Of a stretch of DNA of 64,000 nt, positions 17,782 through 27,079 are shown piece after piece. The stretch covers positions 54,897 to 118,896 of the forward strand of contig NZ_JAEDAJ010000001.1 in the NCBI RefSeq assembly GCF_016623465.1, given 5' to 3'. A model generated the notes under the pieces. It saw only the letters and a program-made list of their open reading frames with translations, searched no databases and had not been told where the DNA came from. The translations under genes and the position numbers were made by a program. How positions within the stretch are numbered: position 1 is the first letter of the stretch; each line of letters begins with the position of its first letter. This stretch comes from Brachybacterium halotolerans (lineage in GTDB: Bacteria; Actinomycetota; Actinomycetes; Actinomycetales; Dermabacteraceae).

Positions 17782-19587
17782 TCAGCCCTTCTTCGGGCGG
17801 GAGTAGATGGTCTCGATGAGGTCCGCGTAATCCTTGGTGACGACGTTGCGCTTGAGCTTGAGGGACGGGGTGAGGTAGCCGTTCTCCTCGGTGAAGTCGG
17901 TGTCGATCACCTCGAACACGCGGATCGACTCGGCGCGGGAAACCGAGGTGTTCGCGGCGTCGACCGCCTCCTGCAGAGCCGCGCGGACGGTCTCGTCCTC
18001 CGCCGCCTCGGCGAGCGTCATCTCGGGCAGGCCGTGGTTCTTCAGCCAGGTGGGCAGCATCTCCTCGTCGAGCGTGAGGATCGCGGCGACGAACGGCTTC
18101 TGGTCGCCCACGACGATGCACTGGCTGATGAGCGGGTGCGCGCGCAGAGCGTCCTCGAGCGGGGCGGGGGAGACGTTCTTCCCGCCGGCGGTGACCAGCA
18201 GCTCCTTGGTGCGGCCGATGATCGTGATGGAGCCGTCGTCGTCCAGGGTCGCGAGGTCGCCGGTGCGGAACCAGCCGTCCTCGAAGGCGGCCCGGGTCGC
18301 CTCGGGGTTGCCGTGGTACCCGTGGAACACCATGATCCCCTTGACGAGCAGCTCGCCGTTGTCGGCGATGGCGACCGTCCCTCCGGGCAGCGGCGGGCCG
18401 ACGGTGCCCGGCTTGACGTCCCAGGGCAGGTTCACGGCCACGGGCGCCGTGGTCTCGGTGAGCCCGTACCCCTCGAGGATTGTCACCCCGATGCCTCGGA
18501 AGAAGTGCGCGAGACGGTCGCCCAGCGGCGCGCCGCCGGAGACGGACCAGCGCACGTGCCCGCCCATGGCCCCGCGGAGGGTCCGATACAGCACGAGGTC
18601 GAAGAGCTTGTGCTTCGCGCGCAGGGCGAGCGGCACCCGGCCCGCGCTGAGAGCCTTCGAGTAGGCCACCGCGGTGTCTGCACCGGCGGCGAAGATCTTG
18701 CCCTTGCCGCCCGTGATCGCCTTCTGCTCGGCGCCGTTGTAGACCTTCTCGAAGACGCGCGGCACGGCCAGCAGGAAGGTGGGCTGGAAGGCGGCAAGGT
18801 CGGGCAGGAGATTCTTGGTGTCCGGGGTGAAGGCGGTGGTCGCCCCCGCGAGCGTCTGCGCGACGTGCAGGAGACGCGCGAAGACGTGCGCGAGCGGCAG
18901 GAACATCAGGGCGCGGGACGCCGGAGGCAGCACCTCGTCGCCCAGGAAGGCGACCGCGCTGCGCGAGGTGTCCACGAAGTTGCCGTGCGTGAGCTCGACC
19001 CCCTTGGGGCGTCCCGTCGTGCCGGAGGTGTAGATGAGGGTCGCCACGTCGGCCAGGCGTCGCGAGGTCCTGCGCTCCTCGAGCTCCTCGTCGCTGATCC
19101 CCGAGCCGCCGTCGGCGATCTCCGTGAGGGCGCCGTCGTCGATCACCCAGATCTTCTCCAGGTCCGGCAGCTCGCCCCGCACCGACTCGAGGTCCTCGCG
19201 GTGGCGGGCGGACTCGACGACCGCGAAGCGCGCCCCCGAGTCGCTCGCGATCCACTGCACCTGCGACGGGGAGGAGGTCTCGTAGATCGCGACGGAGACG
19301 GCGCCGGAGAACCACAGCGCCCAGTCCACGAGCACCCAGTCGAAGCTCGTGCGGGCCATGATCGCGACGACATCGCCCGGCTTCACGCCCGCGGCGATGA
19401 AGCCCTTGGCCAGCGACTGCACCTGCAGCAGGAAGTCGGTGGAGGACAGCGGGCGGAAGGGGCCGTCGCCCTCGCGCAGCTCGAAGATCGGGGTGCCGGA
19501 GTGTCGCGCGTGGCGCTCCAGCAGCAGATCCGTGGTGTTCTCGTCCTCGCGGCTGCGGTGATTGGCCGGGGTGCCGTACTGCTTCAC
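17782..19587 (-). CDS. AMP-dependent long-chain fatty acid-CoA ligase
   Basis: Activates fatty acids to acyl-CoA through an acyl-adenylate. The 601-residue protein has the P-loop motif TLIYTSGTTGRPKGVELTH, the A5 motif EGYGLTETTA, the A7 motif GWFRTGDLA and the hinge GRTKELLVTAGGKN with the following catalytic-lysine region LKLKRNVV. This is the FadD15-type long form, usually at the inner membrane face. GTG 19587 has AAGGAG 5 nt upstream. In M. tuberculosis fadD15 lies in the same neighbourhood. The chain length of the substrate cannot be read from sequence. Confidence 0.92.
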   Translation of the reverse strand: MKQYGTPANHRSREDENTTDLLLERHARHSGTPIFELREGDGPFRPLSSTDFLLQVQSLAKGFIAAGVKPGDVVAIMARTSFDWVLVDWALWFSGAVSVAIYETSSPSQVQWIASDSGARFAVVESARHREDLESVRGELPDLEKIWVIDDGALTEIADGGSGISDEELEERRTSRRLADVATLIYTSGTTGRPKGVELTHGNFVDTSRSAVAFLGDEVLPPASRALMFLPLAHVFARLLHVAQTLAGATTAFTPDTKNLLPDLAAFQPTFLLAVPRVFEKVYNGAEQKAITGGKGKIFAAGADTAVAYSKALSAGRVPLALRAKHKLFDLVLYRTLRGAMGGHVRWSVSGGAPLGDRLAHFFRGIGVTILEGYGLTETTAPVAVNLPWDVKPGTVGPPLPGGTVAIADNGELLVKGIMVFHGYHGNPEATRAAFEDGWFRTGDLATLDDDGSITIIGRTKELLVTAGGKNVSPAPLEDALRAHPLISQCIVVGDQKPFVAAILTLDEEMLPTWLKNHGLPEMTLAEAAEDETVRAALQEAVDAANTSVSRAESIRVFEVIDTDFTEENGYLTPSLKLKRNVVTKDYADLIETIYSRPKKG

Positions 19588-19839
19588 GGAGGCTCCTTCG
19601 ATCGGGACCCCCGTGGGGCGGTCCCGGACGTTCTCGTCGGCGGACCCATCTGCGCGCCGGCCGCGTCGCCGGCGCTCTCGGGACCTGGTTTGGCCTGCAT
19701 CCTACGGCAGGCGAGACCGTACGATGGGCGGGCGCGGCGGAGCGCGGGGCCGCTTCCCGCGGCGCTCCCGGCGACACCAGCCGCGTCCACCATGCACACC
19801 GCGCTGCTCGCGCGCACCGCACAGACCGGAAGGGGTCCC

Positions 19840-20784
19840 ATGCACTCGATCGGCGTCGACATCGGCGGCACGAAGATCGCCGCAGGCGTCGTGGACGAGG
19901 AGGGACGGATCGTCGCGAGCACCCGGCGCGTGACCCCGGCCACGGACCAGGACCTCATCCAGTCCGCGGTCGTGGACGCCGTGCACGAGCTGCGCGAGGA
20001 CCACGAGGTGGCCGCGGTCGGTATCGGCGCGGCCGGGTTCGTGGGCGCCGACCGCCGCACGATCGTCTTCGCGGCGAACCTGGCCTGGCGCGATGCCGCG
20101 ATCGCCGACGACATCGAGGGGCGGATCGACCTCCCGGTCGTCGTCGAGAACGACGCCAACGCGGCGGGCTGGGCGGAGTTCCGCTTCGGCGCCGCCCAGG
20201 ACGCCGCCGACATGCTCATGCTCACCGTGGGCACGGGGCTGGGCGGCGCGCTCGTCCTCGACGGCCGCCTGGTGCGCGGCAGCGGGGGCTTCGCGGGCGA
20301 GGTCGCCCACATGAACCTCGTGCCCGAGGGCCAGTGGTGCGGATGCGGCCGCCGCGGCTGCCTCGAGCAGTACACCTCGGGCACGGCGCTCGTGCGCGCC
20401 GCCCGTGCCCGCGCCGTCTCCTCCGAACCGCTGTACGCGCCGCTGCTGAAGCGCGCGGGCGGGGACGCCTCCGCGATCGACGGGCCCATGGTCACCCATG
20501 CCGCCCAGGAGGGTGACGAGGGGGCGCTCGCGCTGCTCGCCGAGCTCGGCCACTGGCTCGGCTACGGCGCAGCGAGCCTCAGCGCCGTGCTGGATCCCGA
20601 GATCTTCGTGGTCGGCGGGGGCGTGAGCAGCGCCGGGGACCTGCTGCTGGACCCCGCCCGCACCGCGTACGCCTCCGAGCTCGTCGCACGCGGGCACCGC
20701 CCGCTCGCCCGCTTCGCAGTGGCCCGCACGGGCAACGGCGCGGGCATGATCGGCGCCGCCGACCTCGCCCGCCAGGACGCCTGA
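19840..20784 (+). CDS. ROK family sugar kinase, probably glucokinase
   Basis: A 314-residue cytosolic kinase. It has the N-terminal phosphate motif DIGGTK (7-12), the catalytic Asp in ENDANAA (Asp105), GTGLGG (131-136) and the ROK zinc site with His157 and the cysteines of CGCGRRGC (167, 169, 174). Most such actinobacterial proteins phosphorylate glucose with ATP, but mannose or N-acetyl sugars are possible. ATG 19840 is preferred because GGAAGGGG lies 5 nt upstream; an in-frame ATG at 19792 has no such site. A TACGAT box near 19720 could be the promoter. Confidence 0.88.
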   Translation: MHSIGVDIGGTKIAAGVVDEEGRIVASTRRVTPATDQDLIQSAVVDAVHELREDHEVAAVGIGAAGFVGADRRTIVFAANLAWRDAAIADDIEGRIDLPVVVENDANAAGWAEFRFGAAQDAADMLMLTVGTGLGGALVLDGRLVRGSGGFAGEVAHMNLVPEGQWCGCGRRGCLEQYTSGTALVRAARARAVSSEPLYAPLLKRAGGDASAIDGPMVTHAAQEGDEGALALLAELGHWLGYGAASLSAVLDPEIFVVGGGVSSAGDLLLDPARTAYASELVARGHRPLARFAVARTGNGAGMIGAADLARQDA

Positions 20785-20790
20785 GCCCGC

Positions 20791-21219
20791 TCAGACCTGC
20801 GCGCCGTCCGTCGGGTCGGAACGGTCCGGCGGGACACGGGCGATCAGCGCCACCAGGCCGCCGACGGCGGCGATGCCGCCGAGCGCGCCCGCCCATGTCG
20901 GGATCGAGTCGAGCACGGCGGCCAGCAGCGCGAGCAGGACGCCTCCGAGGAGGGCGGTCCAGGACCACACCGCGTAGTCCGAGGCCTGGGGCAGATCAGG
21001 GTCCGGGGGCTCGAAGTCCCCGAGCAGCACCTCGTCCTCGGGGTCCTCCGGGTCCTCGGGGGTGTCTGCGCTCTCAGGCGTCGGCGCGGAACGGATCTCC
21101 GGCCGCGGGGCGATCCCCTCGGCGTCCACGATCCGTGCGAACTCCTCGTCGAAGTCGCGGCGACCGCCCTCGTCGCCCGCCTCCTCCGGCTCCGGAGCCG
21201 GGGTGCTCGGCGTGCTCAT
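20791..21219 (-). CDS. Hypothetical membrane protein with acidic N-terminus
   Basis: A 142-residue protein. About 85 residues are acidic and proline-rich (PEDPEDPEDEVLLGDFEPPD) and precede two membrane segments (VWSWTALLGGVLLALLAAVL and WAGALGGIAAVGGLVALIA). The ATG at 21219 overlaps the stop of the upstream esterase by 4 nt, so the two are coupled. No catalytic motif or firm family was recognised. The order acidic tail then two helices is common in small actinobacterial envelope proteins. The function is unknown. Confidence 0.75.
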   Translation of the reverse strand: MSTPSTPAPEPEEAGDEGGRRDFDEEFARIVDAEGIAPRPEIRSAPTPESADTPEDPEDPEDEVLLGDFEPPDPDLPQASDYAVWSWTALLGGVLLALLAAVLDSIPTWAGALGGIAAVGGLVALIARVPPDRSDPTDGAQV

Positions 21220-21992
21220 CGGCCCTCCTCCGTGCTCGTCGGCACCCAGCGCTTGAGGTGGGCGCGGGACCGGGCGAAGAGATCCTCGGCGTCGTGGTCG
21301 AGGGTCGCCAGATGCCCGCTCGCGCCCAGCGTCATCCTCTCCACGGGGCCCGCGGTGCGGGAGGCGATCACATCGCTCGAGCGCGGCGGGACCGTGCGGT
21401 CCTGCGGGGAGACCGCCACGAGGGCGGGCGCGGTGATCCGGCCGAGGCCCGCGCGGGTGCGGCGCACGAGGGCTCGGAGCTCGCCGACGGCGCGCAGTGG
21501 GGTGCGGTCGTAGGCCTCCTCGATGACGCCCTCGCGGCGGATGTCCCCAGCGATCGCGCCGATGGAGGGCACGAGGCGGGAGAGCACGGGTGCGACGGCC
21601 CAGACGGGGGAGTCGACCATCGCGGCGTTGACCAGGACCAGTGCGCCGATGCGCGGTGCGACGGCGGGGTCCTCGGCGAGCGCGGCGGCGAGCGTCCCTC
21701 CCATGGAGATCCCGCCCACGGCGATCGTGCCGTGCTCGCGCTGCAGCTCCAGGGCGCTCTCGCGCACGGCCCGGTACCAGTCCTGCCAGGTGGAGGCCGA
21801 CATCTCCTGCCAGGTGCTGCCGTGCCCGGGCAGCAGCGGGGCGCGCACGTCCCAGCCGTGGGCTGCGGCGTCCGCGGCCCAGGGGCGCACGGCGTGCGGC
21901 GTCCCAGTGAAGCCGTGGCACAGGAGGAGACCGCCCGCCGGGTTAGAGTGGGGCGCGCTCCGCCACGGCTGGGACAGCTCGCTGAAGGCCAT
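21216..21992 (-). CDS. Alpha/beta hydrolase (carboxylesterase or monoacylglycerol lipase type)
   Basis: A 258-residue serine hydrolase. The oxyanion motif LLLCHGFTGTP, nucleophile elbow GISMGG, acid residue in SPQDRTVP and catalytic His in SGHLATLDHD are all present in order. These features match the Est30-like carboxylesterase group, which cleaves short-chain esters or monoacylglycerols. ATG 21992 is chosen because homology-like sequence starts there; an upstream ATG at 22019 would add nine residues. It diverges from the acyltransferase gene at 22066 and is coupled to the downstream membrane protein. Its proximity to acyl-lipid genes hints at lipid metabolism. Confidence 0.85.
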   Translation of the reverse strand: MAFSELSQPWRSAPHSNPAGGLLLCHGFTGTPHAVRPWAADAAAHGWDVRAPLLPGHGSTWQEMSASTWQDWYRAVRESALELQREHGTIAVGGISMGGTLAAALAEDPAVAPRIGALVLVNAAMVDSPVWAVAPVLSRLVPSIGAIAGDIRREGVIEEAYDRTPLRAVGELRALVRRTRAGLGRITAPALVAVSPQDRTVPPRSSDVIASRTAGPVERMTLGASGHLATLDHDAEDLFARSRAHLKRWVPTSTEEGR

Positions 21993-22065
21993 GGCCCCAT
22001 GGTCGCACCTGGCCCGCACCGATGGGGCCAGCCCGAGGACAGAACGATCGACGAGGACACCGCCG

Positions 22066-22794
22066 ATGCTCTACGAGGTCGCGAAGCCCGTGGTCGCCGC
22101 CGTGCTGCGCGTGGTCTACGCGCCGCGGATCTCCGGCGTCCAGCACATCCCCGATGAGGGCCCTGCGATCCTCGCCAGCAGCCATCTCTCCGGCGCGGAC
22201 ACCGTCTTCATGCCCGCCCAGGTCCGGCGCACCGTGCACTTCCTGGCCAAGGCCGACTTCTTCTCCGGCACCTCCCTGGCCTCCCGCGGCTTCGGACGCC
22301 TCATGCGCTCCCTGGGCGTGATGCCCGTGGACCGCACCGGGGGCAGCGCCTCGGAGGGAGCGATCGAGGCGGGCCTGCGGATTCTGCGCAGCGGGGAGCT
22401 GCTGGGCATCTATCCCGAGGGGACCCGCAGCCCCGACGGGCGCCTGCACCGCGGCAAGACCGGGGCGGCGCGGCTCGCGATCGCGACCGGGGCCCCGCTG
22501 GTCCCGATCGGCATGCTCGGCAGCTTCGAGGCCCAGCGCGGGCGGCGCATCGTCCCGCGCCGGCGCCCGCGCATCGAGGTGCTCGTCGGCGCCCCGATCG
22601 ACCCCGCCGAGGTGCTCGGCGACCTCGAGGCGGCACGCGCGGACCCGCAGGCCGCGCGCACGCTCACCGACCGGCTCATGCTGCACGTCCAGCAGCTCAC
22701 CGGGCAGGACTACGTCGACACCTATGCGGCCGACGTCAAGGCCGCGCTCGCGCGGGGCGAGGCCGCCCCGCCGACGACGCGCGCCTCCCGCTGA
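22066..22794 (+). CDS. 1-acyl-sn-glycerol-3-phosphate acyltransferase family (PlsC-like)
   Basis: Transfers a fatty acyl group to lysophosphatidate or a related acceptor at the membrane. The 242-residue product shows the HX4D motif (His40 to Asp45 in SSHLSGADTVF) and the second motif YPEGTRSPDG (116-124), with a basic C-terminus. ATG 22066 is chosen for a GAGG site 9 nt upstream. In mycobacteria a PlsC homologue (Rv2182c) also lies near aroG. The acceptor could be another glycolipid, as several actinobacterial PlsC paralogues act on mannosides. Confidence 0.9.
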   Translation: MLYEVAKPVVAAVLRVVYAPRISGVQHIPDEGPAILASSHLSGADTVFMPAQVRRTVHFLAKADFFSGTSLASRGFGRLMRSLGVMPVDRTGGSASEGAIEAGLRILRSGELLGIYPEGTRSPDGRLHRGKTGAARLAIATGAPLVPIGMLGSFEAQRGRRIVPRRRPRIEVLVGAPIDPAEVLGDLEAARADPQAARTLTDRLMLHVQQLTGQDYVDTYAADVKAALARGEAAPPTTRASR

Positions 22795-22916
22795 CCCCGT
22801 CGGACACCGGCCCCGTCGGCCCTGCCGCTCTTCCCCTCCCCGTCGTGCCTCCATGCACGATCCGCGCGGCGGGATCCCGCGCACGGGCGCCCGCGCGCAG
22901 GGAGCCGGGTTCTCGG

Positions 22917-22922
22917 TAGGGT
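22917..22922 (+). promoter_or_regulatory. -10 box (TAGGGT) of the DAHP synthase gene
   Basis: TAGGGT ends 6 nt before the GTG start at 22929, indicating a leaderless mRNA. Confidence 0.5.
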
Positions 22923-22928
22923 GACCCG

Positions 22929-24329
22929 GTGACCTCCACGACGCACCACACACCGGCCCGCGCCCACGCCTTCTCCCTGTCCTCGACGAGCGAGGAGCTC
23001 GCCGCGCTCGGGACCTGGCGCGAGTATCCCCGGGTGCAGCAGCCGTCGTGGCCCGACGAGGGCGAGCGCGCCAGTGTCTTCGACCGTCTCCGCGCCGCCC
23101 CGCCGCTGGTCTTCGCCGGCGAGGTCGACGTGCTGCGCTCGCGCCTCGCCGATGCCGCGCGCGGGGAGGCGTTCCTGCTGCAGGGCGGCGACTGCGCCGA
23201 GACCTTCGCGGACTCCACGGCGGACCGCATCCGCGCGAAGATCCGCACGATCCTGCAGATGGCGGCCGTCCTCACCTACGGCGCGTCCGTGCCCGTGATC
23301 AAGATGGGGCGGATGGCCGGCCAGTTCGCCAAGCCGCGCTCGTCGGACATCGAGACCCGCGACGGCCTCACCCTGCCCACCTACCGCGGCGACGCCGTCA
23401 ACGGCTTCGATTTCACCCCCGAGGCGCGCCGCCCCGATCCGCAGCGCCTGTGGGAGATGTACACCACGAGCGCCCAGAGCCTGAACCTCATGCGGGCCTT
23501 CACCAGCGGAGGCTTCGCCGACCTGCGCGAGGTGCACAGCTGGAACCAGGGCTTCGTGCGCGGCCCCGGCTACGACCGCTACGAGCAGATCGCCCGCGAG
23601 ATCGACAAGGCCGTGCGCTTCATGGAGGCCATCGGGGCCGACTTCGAGGCTCTCCAGAGCGTCGAGTACTACGCCTCGCACGAGGCGCTGCTGCTCGACT
23701 ACGAGGAGGCGATGAGCCGCATCGACTCCCGCACCGGCGAGATCTACGGCTGCTCGGGCCACTTCCTGTGGATCGGCGAGCGCACTCGTCAGCTCGACGG
23801 CGCGCACGTCGAGTTCATGTCGCGTCTGCGCAACCCCATCGGCGTGAAGCTCGGTCCGAGCTCGACCGTGGACGACGCGTTGCGCCTCATCGACGCCCTC
23901 GACCCCGAGCGCGAGCCCGGGCGCATCACGTTCATCTCCCGGATGGGCGCGGGGAAGATCCGCGACGTGCTGCCCGGCCTCGTCGAGGGCATGCGCGACG
24001 CGGGGGCCACCCCCGCGTGGGTCACCGACCCCATGCACGGGAACACGATCACCTCGTCCAACGGCTACAAGACGCGGCGCTTCGAGGACATCCTCGAGGA
24101 GGTCCGCGGGTTCTTCGAGGTCCACCGGGCGCTGGGCACGGTCCCGGCGGGTCTGCACATGGAGCTCACGGGCGACGACGTCACCGAGGTGCTCGGCGGC
24201 ACCGGACACATCGACGAGGCGGGCCTCGAGCGCCGCTACGAGACGCTCGTCGACCCCCGCCTGAACCACCAGCAGTCCCTCGAGCTCGCCTTCCTCGTCG
24301 CCGAGATGCTCGGCCAGGACGCCCGCTGA
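22929..24329 (+). CDS. aroG: Class II 3-deoxy-7-phosphoheptulonate (DAHP) synthase
   Basis: First step of the shikimate pathway: it condenses phosphoenolpyruvate with erythrose 4-phosphate. The 466-residue length and signatures such as LLQGGDCAETFADS (metal-binding Cys), VIKMGRMAGQFAKPRS, EYYASHEALLLDYEE, GCSGHFLWIGERTRQ and WVTDPMHGNT are those of the plant-like class II enzymes. The GTG start is probably leaderless. It is convergent with the kinase gene across a shared terminator. In M. tuberculosis the equivalent enzyme (Rv2178c) also sits near pknL and is feedback regulated; regulation here cannot be seen. Confidence 0.96.
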   Translation: MTSTTHHTPARAHAFSLSSTSEELAALGTWREYPRVQQPSWPDEGERASVFDRLRAAPPLVFAGEVDVLRSRLADAARGEAFLLQGGDCAETFADSTADRIRAKIRTILQMAAVLTYGASVPVIKMGRMAGQFAKPRSSDIETRDGLTLPTYRGDAVNGFDFTPEARRPDPQRLWEMYTTSAQSLNLMRAFTSGGFADLREVHSWNQGFVRGPGYDRYEQIAREIDKAVRFMEAIGADFEALQSVEYYASHEALLLDYEEAMSRIDSRTGEIYGCSGHFLWIGERTRQLDGAHVEFMSRLRNPIGVKLGPSSTVDDALRLIDALDPEREPGRITFISRMGAGKIRDVLPGLVEGMRDAGATPAWVTDPMHGNTITSSNGYKTRRFEDILEEVRGFFEVHRALGTVPAGLHMELTGDDVTEVLGGTGHIDEAGLERRYETLVDPRLNHQQSLELAFLVAEMLGQDAR

Positions 24330-24370
24330 GGACCGCGGATCGCGCCGGGCGTCGCTGAACGACACGGCAG

Positions 24371-24414
24371 GACGGCAGGAGGGCCGGCGGGGAGCCGTCG
24401 GCCCTCCTGCCGTC
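24371..24414. terminator. Bidirectional terminator between aroG and the PASTA kinase
   Basis: A perfect 15-bp inverted repeat (24371-24385 and 24400-24414) lies between two convergent genes and touches the kinase stop. Confidence 0.75.
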
Positions 24415-26517
24415 TCAGAACACCGAGATCGTGATGGTCGAGCCCTTCGCGGCCTTCTCGCCGCCGTTGGTCGACTGCGCGTAGACGGTGCCCAGCACGG
24501 GCGCTCCGCGGTCGTACTGGACCTTGGGCGTGAAGCCGGCCTTCGTCAGGGCCGCCTTCGCGTCCTTCTCGCTCTTGTTGAAGACGTTCGGCACCTTCAC
24601 CATCTCCGGTCCCGAGGAGATCACGAGCTGCACCGTGTCCCCGCGGTGCCCGCTGCCGCCCGCCGGCGACTGGGAGGCGACCTTGCCCTTGGCGACGTCC
24701 GAGTGCTTCGTGGACGTGGTCACGGTGAAGCCCGCGTCCTCGAGGGCGCTGCGCGCCTGGTCCTCGCTGCGCCCGGTCTGGTCCGGGATCGAGATCGGCA
24801 CGCGGCCCTTGGAGACGACCACGTGCATTTCGCCGCCCTCGGGGAGGGCGTCCTGCGCCGCGGACTGGGAGATCACCTGGCCGGAGGGCACCTTCTCGGA
24901 GTATTCGCCCTCGTCCTGGACGAGGGTGAGCCCCTGGTCCTCGACGGCCTTCTTCGCGTCCGCGAGGCTCTTCCCGGTGACGGTGGGGACGGGGAACGTC
25001 TGCACGCCCTTGGAGACGACGAGCTTCACGCTCTCGTCCCTCTTCAGGAGGGTCCCGGCCGCGGGGGTCGAGGAGATCACGTGCCCGGCGGGCACGGAGT
25101 CGCTGAACGCCTCGCTCGTGGCCGTCTCGAGGTCCTGCGAGGTGAGGGAGGCGTCGGCCGCATCGAGGTCGGTGCCCGCGAGGGCGGGGACGGTGCGATC
25201 CCCACCGGGCCCCTCGTGCAGGTACCAGTGGCCGGCGCTCGCTCCGCCCGCGGCGAGCGAGCCGACGACGGCGAGCACGGCCGCCGCCCGCAGACCGCGC
25301 GAGGTGCCGCGCAGCGGCCGGTCGAGATGCCGGCCGCGGCGCGGGCGCACCGCGGGGAGGGCCACCTCGCGGGACGACGCTCCGGCGTCCTCCGTGGAGG
25401 ATGCGTCGTCCTCTCCGTGCTGGTCGACCCGGGCCGGTCCGTCCTCGTCGTCCGCGGCCGTGTCCGCATCGCCCCCATCTGCGGCGCCCCCGTCGGCGGC
25501 GCCCCCGCCCGCGTCCGGAACGTGGTCCGCCTCGAGACGGGCGGCGAGCGGGAAGGCGCGGGCGGCGGCCTCGCCGGCGAGGTCAACGTCGTCCAGGTGC
25601 GCGGTCAGGCGCGGCACGTCCTGGGTGTCGACGTCGTGGAGCTCGGACGGCGCGGCGTCGAGCACCGCGGCGGGCAGGGTGCGCAGGAGGTCGCGGACGC
25701 CCGCGAGCAGATCACCGGCCCCACGGGGCCGGTGCTGCGGATCGCGCGCGCACGCCCAGGTCACCAGGGAGTCCACCTCGCGGGGGACGGTCGAGACCCG
25801 GGCCGACGGCGCGGGCATGTCCTCGTGCACGTGCTGGAAGGCGATGTGCACCGCCTGCTCGCCGGTGTACGGCTGGACGCCGGTGAGCATCTCGTAGAGG
25901 ACCACGCCCAGCGAGTACAGGTCGCTGCGCGCATCGCAGTGCCCGCGGGTGACGACCTCGGGGCTGATGTAGGCGACGGTCCCCAGCAGGGTGCTGCTGG
26001 CCGAGGTGTTCGCGGTGCCGATGGCGCGCGCCAGCCCGAAGTCGGCGACCTTCACCGATCCGCCGGGGGCGAGCAGGATGTTCTCGGGCTTGATGTCGCG
26101 GTGCACGATGCCCGCGGTGTGCGCGGCGTCGAGCGCCTCGAGGATCTGCTCGGTGTCCTCGAGGGCCTCGCGCACGGTCAGCCGCCCGGCCTCGGTGATG
26201 CGGTTGCGCAGCGTCCCGCCCTCGATGAGCTCCATCGAGAGGTAGATGCGGTCCCCGTCCTCGCCCTGGTCGAACACTCCGACCACGTGCGGATGGGCGA
26301 GCCGGGCCGCGCTGCGGGCCTCGCGGGCGAAGCGGCGGCGGAACTGCTCGTCGACGGCGAGGTGCGGATGCATGATCTTGAGGGCCACGGTGCGGTCAAG
26401 ACGTTCGTCATGTCCGCGATAGACCGTGGCCATACCGCCGCGGGCGATCAGCTCCTCGACGGCATAGCGGTCGTCGAGGAGCACGCCGGTGTCAGGGGAA
26501 GTGGCAGGCGCGCTCAC
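24415..26517 (-). CDS. Transmembrane Ser/Thr protein kinase with four PASTA domains
   Basis: A 700-residue receptor kinase. The kinase domain (about 18-280) has the glycine loop RGGMATVYRG, Lys47 in VALKIM, HRDIKPEN with catalytic Asp141, DFG at 159-161 and an activation loop with several Ser/Thr (TANTSASSTLLGT). An acidic linker follows, then one membrane helix near 408-430 and four extracellular PASTA repeats of about 65 residues, which bind cell-wall fragments in PknB. GTG 26517 has a TACAGT box 7 nt upstream. It diverges from an Rv2175c-like gene, the arrangement of M. tuberculosis pknL-Rv2175c, although from memory PknL lacks PASTA repeats. Confidence 0.94.
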   Translation of the reverse strand: MSAPATSPDTGVLLDDRYAVEELIARGGMATVYRGHDERLDRTVALKIMHPHLAVDEQFRRRFAREARSAARLAHPHVVGVFDQGEDGDRIYLSMELIEGGTLRNRITEAGRLTVREALEDTEQILEALDAAHTAGIVHRDIKPENILLAPGGSVKVADFGLARAIGTANTSASSTLLGTVAYISPEVVTRGHCDARSDLYSLGVVLYEMLTGVQPYTGEQAVHIAFQHVHEDMPAPSARVSTVPREVDSLVTWACARDPQHRPRGAGDLLAGVRDLLRTLPAAVLDAAPSELHDVDTQDVPRLTAHLDDVDLAGEAAARAFPLAARLEADHVPDAGGGAADGGAADGGDADTAADDEDGPARVDQHGEDDASSTEDAGASSREVALPAVRPRRGRHLDRPLRGTSRGLRAAAVLAVVGSLAAGGASAGHWYLHEGPGGDRTVPALAGTDLDAADASLTSQDLETATSEAFSDSVPAGHVISSTPAAGTLLKRDESVKLVVSKGVQTFPVPTVTGKSLADAKKAVEDQGLTLVQDEGEYSEKVPSGQVISQSAAQDALPEGGEMHVVVSKGRVPISIPDQTGRSEDQARSALEDAGFTVTTSTKHSDVAKGKVASQSPAGGSGHRGDTVQLVISSGPEMVKVPNVFNKSEKDAKAALTKAGFTPKVQYDRGAPVLGTVYAQSTNGGEKAAKGSTITISVF

Positions 26518-26524
26518 GAGGCTC

Positions 26525-26530
26525 ACTGTA
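26525..26530 (-). promoter_or_regulatory. -10 box (TACAGT) of the PASTA kinase gene
   Basis: On the minus strand TACAGT ends 7 nt before GTG 26517, which selects this start over the two GTG codons upstream. Confidence 0.5.
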
Positions 26531-26624
26531 CGGCCGTGCGTGCACCGCGCCACGCAGCGACACGAGCACTCAGGATGCGCTCAGGCTGTCGGCCGGAGCC
26601 CGCGGGCCGTGGCACCCTTGAGGG

Positions 26625-27002
26625 GTGAGCGCACAGCACGAGACCCCCGAGTCCTCCCTGGACGATCTGATCGGCAGCTGGCTGCCGCTGCCCGACGCGG
26701 CCGAGGAGCTCGGCGTCGAGGTGTCGGCCGTGCGGCGCATGGTCGACGACGGCTCGCTCGTCGAGATCCGCCGTGGTACGCCGAAGGTCCGCTGCGTGCC
26801 CGCCGAGCTCATCAAGGACGGCGAGCTCACGCCCTACGTCGCGGGCACCATCACCGTGCTGCGCGACGCGGGCTTCTCGGACGAGGAGCTGCTGCGCTGG
26901 CTCTTCACCCCGGACGACTCCCTGCCCGGCCGTCCCATCGACGAGCTGCGCGCCGGCCGACGCGGAGAGGTCCGCCGCCGCGCCCAGGCGCTCGGCTTCT
27001 GA
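26625..27002 (+). CDS. Rv2175c-family winged helix DNA-binding protein
   Basis: A 125-residue protein with an N-terminal helix-turn-helix (WLPLPDAAEELGVEVSAVRRMVDDGSLVEIRRGTPKVRCVPAEL) and a C-terminal helical domain (VAGTITVLRDAGFSDEELLRWLFTPDDSLPG). This is the Rv2175c family. In M. tuberculosis Rv2175c is phosphorylated by the adjacent kinase PknL, which weakens DNA binding. Here the gene is likewise divergent from a kinase, and Ser/Thr residues occur near the N-terminus (HETPESS). It is likely a substrate of that kinase. Target genes are unknown. GTG 26625 is used. Confidence 0.9.
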   Translation: MSAQHETPESSLDDLIGSWLPLPDAAEELGVEVSAVRRMVDDGSLVEIRRGTPKVRCVPAELIKDGELTPYVAGTITVLRDAGFSDEELLRWLFTPDDSLPGRPIDELRAGRRGEVRRRAQALGF

Positions 27003-27079
27003 TCCGATCGGGGGCTGCCGCCCGGGTCCCACGCTGCGGGGAGCCCGCGCCCGCGTGGCGCGCCGGCTCTCGGTCGCTC

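Noticed and set aside
18034-20784. A 916-residue plus-strand frame
   Set aside because: The final 314 residues are the ROK kinase; the earlier part is antisense to the acyl-CoA ligase and has mirror-frame composition.
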